Source: Rhodocollybia butyracea (Eukaryota > Basidiomycota > Agaricomycetes > Agaricales > Omphalotaceae). Taken from it: a stretch of DNA of 64,000 bases. Under the pieces are notes generated by a model, which was not told where the DNA came from, searched no databases, and worked only from the letters and a program-made list of their open reading frames with translations. Where the stretch lies: assembly GCA_015501585.1 (NCBI GenBank), contig JADNRY010000257.1:1-64000 (forward strand), written 5' to 3'. A program made the translations under genes and the position numbers. Of the stretch, positions 1 through 11,090 are shown in pieces (position 1 is the first letter of the stretch; every line of letters starts with the position of its first letter).

Positions 1-3000
1 CCTGCGCGTAAGTGAACGCAGACGAGAGAAGCAATCATGGGGCCGCTATTACCCTGCAGCAGCCTGCAGACAAGAAAGTTACATGGAAATCTTGGCAGGT
101 AGTTCCGTCCAAAAATAACTATTCAGTAGATTGGGCTAGAAGCGTAGAGAATGTACCTCATAGAACTCGGAAGACACAGCCAAACACCTTGATATTTTTC
201 CAAACTAAGTATCTAGTCTGTCAGGGTTTGGAGATAACGGACAGATACGAGGTGGTTCATTTTATTTTTGTCCACCATGTGTTCGTGGCGTCAACTTGTA
301 CTCGTATCTGTTGGCATGTATAAGGCAAGAAGCAAGAAGCAGGGCGAGAAGCGAACGGAAACCTGCCACCCTCTTTTTTTAAAATAATTATTTGCTAAGT
401 CTGGAGATCAGATAATCATAGAGAGAAGCGAATATCGGAGTGGTCACATGTACGGTCGTGAGAAAAGAAAAATGTGAAGAGCAATTTCTTTTTCTTCACA
501 CTTGCACACTAAAACTGAACGAACATACGACCATACCGGGTCTGCTAGTGCGCAGAGGGACAAACGTATTTGAAGGATCGGATTTACGGTGAAAGAGAGC
601 TCGGCGTGTACGGAATAACCGTGATGCCGCTCCGGGTATTCGCCGAGCACAAGGTGATTTTGTTGGATCTTTCGTTATAAGATGGGGTATGGTCGACAGG
701 TGTTGAGCGCTTGAGCCAGCACTAGGAGGACGTACGTGTATCTTTTTCTTTCGTGGTGACATTTTGTGATACTAACCGAGTCGAAAAGCAACTATGGAAG
801 CTGGAAGACTCATTCGCCGTGGCACCAACTTCCAAAGTTCCAATTCTCCGCAATAAGTCTCTGGATTGACACGAGACGTCGTGCTGGAATGCCATTTGTC
901 CTGCGGGCATATGTAACAACCACTCATCAGAGCAACTCCAGAGTCGACAATGTCAACCTCGCGCCACGCCTGCCTCTACAACATCCTCTTCCACCGTCAT
1001 TTCTGTTGACATCCCACTTGGTGTTGAAAATCTTACTTCACATGTAGGCGCAGTAGCTCAACCGCATATTTGAACTCCTGAAAGTCGGCCAAGCATCTCG
1101 ACTCCCTCAACTTCCTCGTCTCCCCTTTCGTATTCCGTACAACCGACACTCTTTTTCATACGACCATCCGGCACTCTGCCAACTCTTTCCAGCGATAGAA
1201 TTGTAGCCTAGTTCACATAGCAGAGTCGAATATGCCCCCCGTCGTTGGCTGTTCCCTTCGTGTCTTCAGCTTTTACCGACCAGTAGGAGGTTTTTTCGCG
1301 GGAGTTTCGAAGATCCGAGAATCCCCAATCTCAAGCTGTGTGCGTATCTTCGGGGACACAAAGAGTATGAGCGGGGTATACTCTCTTAGAATGCAATAGG
1401 TAGTATCGTGTGTAATTAGCAGTTGTACTACAGAGAGGAGGTCGGGAAGCATCAAAGACGACTCTCCTAGCTCCAACGTTGAAGGCATTGCTTTTCGCAA
1501 CAGAGCCAAATTGCCAAACGTATCTACGATCGAAATTCCAGTTTTCACTTCCACTCTGTAACCACCATCGAATCGATCTCGATGTTAACGGGAGGTTATA
1601 AAACCACCTTGTTAGCAGCTCTCTCGCTCTACTTCCATGTATTAATTAAATGAACGAGATCGGGTTCAAAAAGCTCTGTGTGGAGCAACGAGTCCCAATG
1701 CTCCTGCTGGGCCTGGGAATGGAGCGGTGGGATGGATCCAGTGTTGACGGCTACACCGGTGCTAGTTCCAAGCCGACGTCACAAATGGAAGGAAGGAATG
1801 GAACACTCCTCTCCTTCGACAGATCTTGGTTTCTGGACAGTTTTGGGGTCGCAGAGGTGGTTTTGGGTTCGCTACGCACAAACCCCGGTCAAATCATGAG
1901 GTCTGTCAGAACCAGATATACCAGCTCAGGAACTGGCTTCCTATCCACAAAACTTATAATAAATCCTTCCTGTCGTACACGCATTGCTTGTAAAGTTGGA
2001 AACAGGTTCCCCGCAGGACATACGTATATATATGTACTGTCTGAATCGTGACCAAACTGTTATCAGAATAGATGATTAGATCTTGCTGGATCTTATAGTG
2101 GCGTGGATTAATCGATGAGACAAGAAAAACAATCGCAAAGTACACCGTTACTTTGGGGATATCCCGTCTGAGTTATCCTGTCTGAGTCGTTACAGGTGCA
2201 TTGGCTCGAAGTTTTGGACCAATCGAGAATCATCGGACGAGCGTGAAAATCATAGGAAACTGCATAATTCCTTTAGCGTTACACAGCAAAAAATGTACTT
2301 GGCCATCTCCAGTCACAGCTTTTGACCATTGTGCGAAGCCGGAGATTCGCCGGCGTTGAACATTCCCCGGGTTCGAGGTTATTCGCCCATTGTCTTGAGA
2401 GAAGCATCCCGAGAATGAAAAACCCAACCTTAAGACGGGAATTGGTGGTGTATGTTGGGCATGATGGAGTAGGGAGTACCGCGATACAGAGCGTTAGTTG
2501 CCATGCATGCATTGGTGGCCGTGAGATTGTAGAAACCGTTTTCTTGCTCCTTCTGCTTTCTCTTGTAGCCCTTCCCGATCATCTTGTTGTTCACACGGCG
2601 GTCTGTTGAATACTCTGCACGTAGGCCTGGGATGGCAGAAATCACTTTCAACAGATGCAAGCAATTCTCTCCGCTTTCCTCATTTCCTTCTCACCTCTCG
2701 TATTCTATAAAATACATCCAATACTGTTGTTCATCTTGTCCTTGAATGTATGAACATCTGTCCAGGCTCTTATTGATCTCATCCTGGCAGCTTGCTTATA
2801 CGGTGATGGTTTGGCAGGTAGGTTTCCACAACTTTCACAGAGATATCTGGCCACGAGTCTGGTCAGTTCCTTCACAGTCCAACGCGGATAATTCTTCTTT
2901 TTATGGAAAGATGTGACAATCTCACAGTTGTGTGGTGCTCAGAACATCCGTTTTTGGGAATACCTGGAATATTTTTGAAAAACAAAAGAGGTGTGCTGTG

Positions 3001-3659
3001 AGTGCTTCAACATGTGATAAATGAGACGCTGGCGAAGACGAAATACACTCTAGTAAAGAGAAAGACTCTAGTAAAGAGAAAGACGAGAATAGCAGAGACC
3101 ACAAGTGGGAAGACACGAAACAGAAGGTGATGCTGAGCAGTACTGAGTTATTGGAGTATGATTCGTTTATCCTCTTATCTCACTCATTTATTATAATCTC
3201 GACAAGAAAAGAACTCGAAGAAACGATATGTCAATTCCGCAGAAAGTTATTTGCCCAAGTCGTCGCAGCTAGCGCGGTACGGTCTACTCAAGATCAATGT
3301 CCAAGCAGATGGTTGAAGTGGTGCACGGCTCGTCACGCGCAAAGATGAGGTGTGCACTCTCCTCCTCAACGTCATGCTCTTTCTAGGGATTCGCCCAAGA
3401 TCTCTGAAATGTGAGGTTTAGAAGGACGTAACACACGAATCGTGCGGTTTGTTGGGTCATCATAATTTCCTAGACCACCGAGACTATTCTACAGGTTCAT
3501 CGACATCAGCTATATGTATGATCTCCACCGTACAAAGTACAAGCCTTTACTATCAGGATCTATATGGTATTTTATGAATAGATGATAAGTACATTGATGT
3601 GAACTACACCTACCCCTCCATTGTAGCTTTCAGACAGCCTCTTTGATGCTTGAATAGCT
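1..3659. other. unassigned spacer, no supported gene
   Basis: Open frames here are short and carry no motif I recognise. A minus-strand frame at 1273-1554 (93 aa) reads like ordinary protein but has no recognisable domain and no clear splice context, so I do not call it. I see no tRNA, long repeat or terminal inverted repeat in this stretch. Confidence 0.5.
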
Positions 3660-3667
3660 CCCAGATT

Positions 3668-3837
3668 TAGGGATCCACACCGTAGCGTATACGGTTACGG
3701 CCGTACAAAAACGACCATGAAATCTGCAAAATTTGCGTGATACAGGACGGTATACGGTACAGTTTACGGCTTTTACGGTACGGGACTCATACGGCCGTAC
3801 CGTAAGCCGTATCTTGCAGTTACGGTGCGGATCCCTA
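3668..3837. mobile_element. 170-bp non-autonomous hAT-type MITE
   Basis: The element starts TAGGGATCCACACCGTA and ends with the near-perfect inverse (TACGGTGCGGATCCCTA). It is flanked by an exact 8-bp target duplication CCCAGATT at 3660-3667 and 3838-3845. An 8-bp duplication with TAGGG termini fits the hAT superfamily. The interior is built from short palindromes of the TACGGCCGTA type and has no coding capacity. A related, longer element lies at 7443-8408. Confidence 0.85.
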
Positions 3838-3845
3838 CCCAGATT

Positions 3846-4800
3846 ATCTTTGGTATCAACTAGGTAGCAGGGGATCCAGTTCCCTAGAGAAGCGTGTTCA
3901 CTCAGCTATTGGTGGTATGTTTCGAATCGACTCATTGACGGCCTGTATCTAGTCGTGGAGCTTAAGCCATTTAGAACCAGATTGGAGTCTGATCAGGAGG
4001 CGAATTGCAGGGCATGCAGAATAGAGAATCTATACAGCTGCAACCATATATCGGGTGGTATGCAGACAAGTATGCAGACTACCCTGTGTCACAGGTCGTG
4101 CTTTACGGCTGAGACGGAGATCCCCAAACAGAATATACTTTCCGTGGTTTCGCCAGCGTTGTGTTTTTCCTGTCATTAGGAAATCCGAAAACTACGTACT
4201 CGGTATACCTTGCAGCAAACGTAACTTACCGAATTGGAAACGGACTTCAAGATAAGGTTTCGTTTGGTAAAACGGCGCATTACGAATAATTATTTTTTCT
4301 AAAGAGAACCAGAGGTTTTTGCTTTTGGGGAATATGCCGTACAGAACTTGTACAGAAGTTCTCCTTAAAAGCCATCCCTCTCGCCCCCACTCTTCACTCT
4401 TCAACTAAAGATCACCTCTTATGTCATCTTCAAACGCTGAACTGCTCGCGTGCGTTCTCCAGTGGTTGCGCTGGACGTTTGCTTACTTTTTAATTCTTCA
4501 CCAGTGCTAATGAAACCGCGACCAATGTCGCCGTCCCTTCGTATGTGTCGTTCCTCACTTCTCAAATTCATTCTTGACCTGTTTTACTGGTAGTGAGAAC
4601 GCAGGGACTGAGAGGGCTAATTTACACCATGTTGACTCCGTGGGAAAGACTTCGAAGGAGTTGGGCGCTGCTCGCATGTATGATTCTTGTCATTGTATGT
4701 TTCGTGAGCATTCTTCATATTTGGTGCACACAGGTCCCAGTCCCACTCGCACACGACGTTGGTTAAACCGTAGGCTCTGTCACGCCTCACTCATCTTATC
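3846..4800. other. spacer without a supported feature
   Basis: Short frames only. An upstream exon of the gene at about 4805-5638 could lie here, but I cannot place a start codon with confidence. Confidence 0.4.
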
Positions 4801-4804
4801 TATC

Positions 4805-5638
4805 TTATCATCCCCCTAGTGATCACGTCGAAGTCGTTGTGCATGACGCAATTCACTTTCCCAGTGGCAGTGAGAACCACCTCTTACCGTCAAAACCCGG
4901 TACTAAGGGCTTCTATCAGTAAATCTTATCTCTGTCTTGTGACTTATTGCGGAACGTTGACTTATGTTCTACAGTAAGGCTATCACTCTGAAGAACAAAA
5001 GAATAACCTGGGTCGCGGATACATACGCCTATCGTCACGCGAACTCAGATGACGTCACTGTGATAGTAATCCATTCAGGTGTCCCCAGATGGGATGATGC
5101 TCCAAACATCTACCAAGCCTCCATCGGCACTCAGTAATAACTATCCCGTAGCATATGCTACAGAGGTTGAGAAGGACAAAAAATACACTTGTATGTTTAT
5201 TTTTCACATTAAACGGAACCCATTTCCAATAGGCACCATTTTCAGACATCATTGATGAGACACGTGATATTTACATGATGGGCCCTGATGGAAAAAATCC
5301 TTATCTCGCCACTCTCTCATATAAAAACAACTTTACATCGGGCTGGATGACCGGAGATAGCCAGTACTTGATAAAGTATCTTGTAAGTTTAGCTTTGGTT
5401 GGGTCGTTATTGTGTTGCTCATTGCTGCACCAAAGCACTTTTCTAACGTGAGTGAGTTTTGGGGGATGACCATCCTGGATGGTTCGTACAAAGTTGGAGA
5501 AACTATCTCTGTCGGCAAGTATTTCCTGCTTGAAATATATTTATGAGCTTGAATTAATCCACCAACTCTGTTTGTAGACTTCCTTAATGACATCAGTGGT
5601 GACAGCTATGTTCATGGTGGTTTCGAAATCCCCGTGTA
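4805..5638 (+). CDS. unrecognised multi-exon gene, small protein
   Basis: Several exon-like blocks line up in one direction. About 4805-4914 ends at a GTAAAT donor. About 4976-5134 reads KAITLKNKRITWVADTY and ends at a GTAATA donor. Further blocks follow at about 5168-5382 (including DIIDETRDIYMMGPDGKN, then a GTAAGT donor) and about 5464-5518 (GMTILDGSYKVGETISVGK). A last exon at about 5579-5638 follows a TTTGTAG acceptor and reads FLNDISGDSYVHGGFEIPV before a stop. The amino-acid composition and splice signals support coding. The join near 5230-5245 does not keep frame cleanly, so an error or decay is possible. No family is recognised, no signal peptide or membrane segment is obvious, and the start is unknown. 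Confidence 0.4.
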
Positions 5639-5997
5639 GACTGTGTACTTACCCATTGGACCATTTGTTCTGTAGGTATATTGTTGTAAATATCTGTCAC
5701 AGGGATTGAATAAGCTGTGAGGCTCGAGAGACAGATGATACTAGATTAGAGAACTTATAGGTACTGGCCTCAGAGAAAGGGTGGGTGACAAAGTAACTTG
5801 TTCTGTACTTGGTACTTGTACTTGTCCTTACCAAAGTAACTTGTACAAGTATGGTTAAACCCTCTTGCGGCAGTGCCATTATCCAACACGCTTTTAATAA
5901 TTATCGACTTGTTATAACAAGTCCAGAGATTTTACAATTATTTATTGTTAGTAGCAATTGATATGAATGACAGGTGTTCTATAATTGAATGCCGATC

Positions 5998-6090
5998 AAA
6001 GATTCTCATGTGTGTATGGCAGAGTGGTTCTGCTGCTGCCGCGATGTTATTCTGGCGTTGATCGGGAGGTTGCTGGTTCAATCCTGGCTG
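5998..6090 (+). other. tRNA-like segment with A and B boxes
   Basis: TGGCAGAGTGG matches the pol III A-box consensus, and GGTTCAATCC about 60 nt downstream matches the B box. A T-arm can pair with two G-U pairs, but no acceptor stem forms, so this is a tRNA-related promoter-like segment and not a tRNA gene. The same segment is present in the copies near 48,060-48,150 and 19,725-19,790. Confidence 0.5.
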
Positions 6091-6169
6091 GTAATGTTTT
6101 ATTATTTTTCCGTTTTATTAAAAGCTTGGTGGGCTTGGGTTAGCGTTTGGCGCCGCCGTAGGCGCCTCG

Positions 6170-6620
6170 CGCGATGTTAGGGTTAGGGGTCTGGGTTAGC
6201 GTTTGGCGCCGCCGCAGGCGGCTCGCGCATAGAGCGAAAGTTAGGGGTTAGGGTTTAGGGTTAGGCGCCGCCAAAGGCGGCTCGCGCGAAGGCGAATGCA
6301 GTCCCCACAAACTTTACATAAGCGTTACATAACAATCCGTGGCTATGATCCTGGCGCTTAATTGCACGCTCAGGCTGTTAATCTAAACTGAGAGGCCTCC
6401 GGCCTGGTATATATTCTCAACCCTAACGCTAAAGCGGGGGCGCTGCCCCCGGACCCCGCCTAACCCTAAACCTAGCCCCGAACCCTAACCAACTAACCCC
6501 GAACCCTAACTGACCCAGCCCCGAACCCTAACTGACCCAACCCCGAACCCTAAACAACCCGCGCTGCGCGCGGGCGTAAAAACCCTAACGCCTAACCTGA
6601 CCTAACCTAACCTAACGCTA
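6170..6620. repeat. interstitial telomere-like TTAGGG/CCCTAA blocks
   Basis: Irregular runs of TTAGGG, TTTAGGG and GGGTTAGCG are followed after 6416 by the opposite-strand form (CCCTAA, CCCCGAACCCTAACTGA). They alternate with GC-rich hairpins such as GGGGGCGCTGCCCCC. They lie inside the palindrome-ended repeat, so they are internal and do not mark a chromosome end. Confidence 0.7.
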
Positions 6621-6675
6621 GCGGCTAGCTAGCAAAGTTGTATAACGGAGAAAAAAAATTGCCAAAAGCGAAAAT

Positions 6676-6746
6676 TGAACAGCGAGCCTCAAGCTTATTA
6701 CAACAAGTGTGACGCGATAACCACTACACTAAAGCAGTACGTTTCA
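6676..6746 (-). other. second tRNA-like segment (degenerate)
   Basis: Read on the minus strand, TAGTGTAGTGGTTATCGCGT resembles a tRNA D-arm/A box and CTGTTCAATTTTC a weak B box at normal spacing. The stems are not all paired. It is probably a tRNA-derived relic inside the palindrome-ended repeat. Confidence 0.35.
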
Positions 6747-7442
6747 TTGAAGATGTAGCCAAATATATCGGCTAATTGCTGTGAGAGCGTTATGCAATGC
6801 TTATGTAAAGTTTGTGGGGACTGCATTTGCCGCGCGAAGCGCCAAATTTAGCGGTTAGGGGTTAGGTATATTCTGCTAGCGTAAACGAGGCTTTAGTGTG
6901 CCTGCCGACGACTTCCGGCTTGGGGGACCCCCCAAAGGGAGGGGAGGGAAGCGGAGGCAGGCCCGAAGTTTACGCGCCTGCGGGATTACAATAGAATTAT
7001 TATTATGCCGTCTTGTTATAACAATAAATAATCATACAATGTAGTTACTTATAATAACAAGTAGATAATTATTATATCTGTGTCCTGAGCTCGTACATCT
7101 GCATTGTGCTCCAGAAGAAGCTGGAGAGTATCCTTGTTTCTCCTTTGGGAAGCTTCCCGGAGTGCATTCCCATGCAGGACACCTTTGCCATTTACATCTG
7201 CATTGTGCTCCAGAAGAAGCTGAACAATATCCTTGTTTTCCTTCCTGATAGCTGCCAGCAGCGCAGTCACATACTTGCCACCCTGGGCATTTACATCAGC
7301 ATTGTGTGCCAGGAGAAGCTGCACAATATCTTTACTTCCCACAAGGATAGCTGCCTGGAGTGCATTCCCATATTTTCCCCCTTGGGAATTCACATCACTG
7401 GTTCCCTGCAAGTAAACAGTCAACAATGGATGGCAGGCCATT

Positions 7443-8408
7443 TAGGGCTCTGCACCGTACCGTATACGGTTGCGGCCATGTATTTTACAGTGGCATACGG
7501 CTACAATTGGGCTGTGACTGTACCGTACAACTGTAGTTCCATGTGTTTGACGGTTACGGTACCATAAAAGTACGGCCGTAATATGGCAATACAGCGTACG
7601 GTACTAGATAGAAAAAATTTGGGTACCATGGGTCCTTAAAATGGTTACAATCAAGTTCATATCAGCGGAAGATACTCTTAGATGTAGGTTTAATCAATTA
7701 TTTCCTGCTTCCAAGACAGAATATGGCAAGAACATGGGGTTGATGAGGAGTTCCAGAGATGCCAACGGTCCGGGCTCATCTCAAAGTGGCTCCCACCACC
7801 TAATAAAATATATATATACAGCTGAAAGATATGATAAACTAGTTATAAACTAGTTCCCTAAGAGATAATTGGGTTTTAAAAAATGAAAGATGTTACTTTT
7901 AGTGAACAGGCTCCGTGTTTGCTCAGTTTATCTGGTGAACCGTATTTACGGCCGTAACGGCCGTCAAAATACGGTGAATACGGCTATTTACCTTACCATA
8001 GGCCGTACCGTATCAAGATGCTTCAGAGGTCTATACAGTACGGTTCCGTAACCGTATAAACCGTTGGAGTAGGGGATCGTGGCGTTCCGGGCCGGAGTTC
8101 GCCGTCAGCATATAGCCTTTCACGCATGTACGTAGCTACTCAGTTGCATTCACTCATGTTCTCTACGATTACTTCTCACTGAGGTTGGGGTCTCCCACCT
8201 CATTATGGCTGCCCCAGAGTGCCGAGATCTCGGATATGATACAGCAGATATGTTGTAGATCAAGTGGAAACTGTAGATAACAACATGTGAACTATCTAGT
8301 ACTCCTGCCAAACATGGCCAAACACCGGCCCTGAGCGTCTCCTCTTGCCGGAATCCCCTACTACACCGTCCGTATAAACCGTAAATACAGTTCCGGTGCA
8401 GAGCCCTA
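7443..8408. mobile_element. 966-bp non-autonomous hAT-type element inside the NLR gene
   Basis: The termini TAGGGCTCTGCACCG and its inverse are flanked by the 8-bp duplication AGGCCATT at 7435-7442 and 8409-8416. Removing the element plus one duplication joins two parts of the NLR gene (the YYMALNGL linker to the ankyrin region). Each end holds palindromic TACGG/CCGTA sequence like the small MITE at 3668-3837. The middle (about 7640-7920 and 8090-8340) is unrelated filler, and no transposase frame is visible. Confidence 0.85.
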
Positions 8409-8588
8409 AGGCCATTCAAGGCCATATAATACAATGGGGTTGATATCTTCCTTGGATCCAATGTTGGATTATATGCTTTGCAAGGCCTTTCATCTACATT
8501 ATGAATTCTAATCCAATTCAAATATGGCAATAGACTGCTGTCTCTCAAAATATTACAGATAGCTCTTTGGCAGGGTTGTCTTCTCCCC

Positions 8589-9432
8589 TGTCATGCCCTA
8601 GGCATATACAGACTGCCGACGTTTCCTGCTTACCATTACATAACCCGCTTCCGCCGCATTTCCGGTTCCGATACACTTCCGCTTTGCTTCTGTCTTACTA
8701 TTTCCTTCACCGTACACTTTCTATGATCCCGCCAATCCATTCTCCATCATTCTTACAATCATACATATGCTTTATGCTCATCCCGCCGCTTCCGCTTATG
8801 TCCATCATTGTCTTTCATCCCTTGTACTTCTTTTGGCTATTCTTGTCTTTTCTACTCTTGGATTATTACCTATCGCTACTCCGGTCCTCGAGTACCCTTT
8901 AAATAGTTCCGTACCATGTCAAGTACAGTAGATTGGAAATATTGCTTAACCCCTTGACTCGTGTGCCCTTGTGTGTTCCGGTTTCTCGCTTTATCTGTTC
9001 CTTTAACTCTGTTTCTTCACTCCATTGTTTTCACAACCTCTGCAATTTACTATCATCTATTTGGTTCCGCTCTGTTTGCGCCGCATCAGGTCAGCTACCG
9101 CTTGACCTTCCGCTTCCGCTCATATCGCTATCAAAGCCGCTTGCACTTAGTGGGTCCTACCCTTCGAGTTGGAAACTCATCTACTCTTAGGCTTACTCGC
9201 CAAGTTCATTCTATCGCCTGTACGGACCTGCCGTCCCTACATTAGTCCCTTGGACGATCCCGACACGAGTCTTACATCCCATAGGCACTTTGGAACCGTT
9301 CTACACTCACATCCTTTCACATCTCAAACCAACTTTCCCAGTTCGGCTGAACAACAGAAGTACGGAGCGTATCCACACTTTGGTTTCCAGGTTCGTAACC
9401 CGCGCTCGAAGGATTCCGCCTAGATCCTTACA
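8589..9432. mobile_element. solo LTR (844 bp), probable gypsy-type, in the NLR gene
   Basis: It begins TGTCATGCCC and ends CCTAGATCCTTACA, so it has TG...CA ends. It is flanked by the 5-bp duplication TCCCC at 8584-8588 and 9433-9437. A related solo LTR with its own duplication is at 61073-61832. It is pyrimidine-rich, and its frames are not genes. NLR coding resumes on both sides of the insertion. Assignment to gypsy is from LTR style only, as no internal region is present. Confidence 0.85.
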
Positions 9433-10154
9433 TCCCCTTTCATTGTTAAGCATCCTCATATGTGATGGCCAATATGATGCAGCATATAATCCTAAAGGAT
9501 ATAACTCCTCAAAGATAAATTGGTTCTTATGTAACATCCCATCTTTATTAAACTGGAGCAGATAAATAAGGCATGTTTGACATATTGTGGAATGGGCCAG
9601 GCGCTCATTGATTTCAAACAATTTCCCCACATGCCCTTCAGCATGAGTTTGGGTGAGAAATTCCTTCACTGAACTGTGTGCAAGTTGCACAACTTTTTCC
9701 ACATCCACTGTTATCAGTGTTGAATCCAGGATATCATAAATACCATTTTCAAGCTCCAATGACCGTGCCCCGGGATCAAATATTTGAGCTTTCAAATTTA
9801 CAGCCAAAATCTCTGTAACCTTCGAGATTGATAGTGATTCATATGTGTAAGTCAACCATCTAAGAAGTTTTTCTGCATCATGCACATGTTCACCTTCTCT
9901 CATTCTTTCAATGGCCTGAGTGTATGTTTCCACCAGAGTCTTGGGCAACTTTGTTAGGGCAGCCTGAATGGTGTTGGGTGTTTTACATCTTTGCAAGACA
10001 GTTACTTGGCAATCAACCCAACGGAACCTTTGAGTTTGAAATCAGCCGCAATCAAATCTTGAGTTAGAATTACTTACTGTCCCTGAGCACCTTCAGCCAA
10101 ATGATTAACTATATCTGTGAACAGCTCTGGTTCCAGTTTGCAATGTCCTAGCTT

Positions 10155-10527
10155 CATCAGGAAAAGGTGTTTTTGCCTAGGTGACCCCAGAGTGGCCTAA
10201 AGCAAACTAGGTGACCTATGAATCCTATGGCATCCTAGGAATTTGGGCTCGTCCCTTGCCAGTCAAGGCTCTTGAGGACTCCCTAGGCAAGCCTAGGTTT
10301 GCCCAGGTTTGCCCAGGTGCTCCTGGGGAACACCTGGGGAACACCTGGGTAAACCTGGGCAAACCTAGGCTTGCCCTGGGTTTGCCTAGGATACCCTAGG
10401 GAATCCTCACGAGCCTTGACTGGCAAGGGACAAGCCCAAATTCCTAGGATGCCATAGGATTCATAGGTCACCTAGTTTGCTTTAGGCCACTCTGGGGTCA
10501 CCTAGGCAAAAACGGCTTTTCCTGATG
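10155..10527. mobile_element. 373-bp MITE with very long inverted repeats, in an NLR exon
   Basis: The arms are inverted copies for about 140 bp, starting CATCAGGAAAAG and continuing TTTTTGCCTAGGTGACC. The centre is a tandem of CCCAGGT/ACCTGGG-type units around a central palindrome. The outermost CATCAG-AAAA resembles the termini of the MITE at 21544-21672. A 2-bp TT repeat flanks it, which is too short to prove a target duplication. It separates two parts of the NACHT coding sequence. Confidence 0.8.
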
Positions 10528-11090
10528 TTGTCCTGGAGGTATTTGGTAATATCATTACGAAAAGCATATTGTGCCAAATCAAGATGAATACTCTCTGTGG
10601 CACATATCGACTGGTTACAGCTATGGAAAGATTTTCTCTTACATGAGCAAGATGTTTGAAAACATTCATTGACTCATTACATACATCCATCCCATCCAGC
10701 ACAATGTATACTGGGCTTAAGTCTTTCGAAACTAGTGCTAAAGTGGCACTTAGTTCTGCTATGGTAGGCTCCATAAGGCCCCCTGTACATTTTGTATACA
10801 GCTCATGAAGGGCAGGATGAACTCCTCCACTCCTTGTACCCATTTGGAGCAAAAGGGACTGAAGGAGGCCACGAGTATTGGTCTTAGTCTGTGAGTTATC
10901 ACGATTGTCAAAATAGTAGTAGCAGCACTGTAATGCTGCATTGGCCTTGAGTTTCTGAATAATAGCCGCCCTAAAAAAAATCACATGAGAAATAACATCA
11001 TACCAATGTTGCATGCATACGAAAGGAATGTTTTGCCTGAGCCCACTAGATATACTATGATTAGATCCTAAATCACTGTACAAATCAGAT

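Larger units (their letters stand above)
5885..7083 (-). repeat. palindrome-ended repeat with telomere-like core, copy 1
   Basis: Both ends carry related inverted sequence: TAATAATTATC, then a hairpin (the 18-nt perfect palindrome GACTTGTTATAACAAGTC at about 5909-5926; a diverged version near 7052-7066), then ATTATTTATTGTTA. Between the ends are blocks of TTAGGG/TTTAGGG-like repeats alternating with GC-rich palindromes (GGCGCCGCC, GCGGCTCGCGC) and two segments with tRNA-like A and B boxes. A shorter copy lies at 47607-48280 in opposite orientation, and one end is found again at 19724-19917. There is no coding capacity, so it is probably a non-autonomous mobile element of unidentified class. 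It sits exactly where the ankyrin coding of the NLR gene stops. Confidence 0.65.
7085..11090 (-). pseudogene. NACHT-ankyrin NLR-type gene cut by transposons
   Basis: The gene reads right to left. The Walker A motif (GSGKT, 11031-11051) ends an exon; after a 60-bp intron (10971-11030) the NACHT core follows (YIVLDGMDVC near 10690, AVTSRY near 10600). The NACHT C-terminal part, with LPKTLVETYTQAIERM near 9940, runs to 9433. A linker with LNWIRIHN and PLYYMALNGL is at 8417-8588. About 3.5 ankyrin repeats (DIVQLLLAHNADVNAQGG type) follow at 7085-7434. This is the NACHT-ANK architecture of fungal NLR proteins, which detect non-self. Coding is interrupted by insertions at 10155-10527, 8589-9432 and 7443-8408, and ends at the palindrome-ended repeat. 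There are also two apparent 1-nt losses (near 10590 and 8555). The N-terminal effector domain upstream of 11,090 was not identified. Confidence 0.8.

Noticed and set aside
5998..6090. Functional tRNA gene
   Set aside because: A and B boxes are present, but acceptor strands do not pair.
6160..6620. True telomere or chromosome end
   Set aside because: Telomere-like blocks are short, irregular, in both orientations, and enclosed by the repeat ends with normal sequence on both sides; a second copy is also internal.
8567..9245. Hydrophobic frames of 85-111 aa
   Set aside because: Inside the solo LTR with TCCCC duplication; pyrimidine-rich sequence gives chance open frames.
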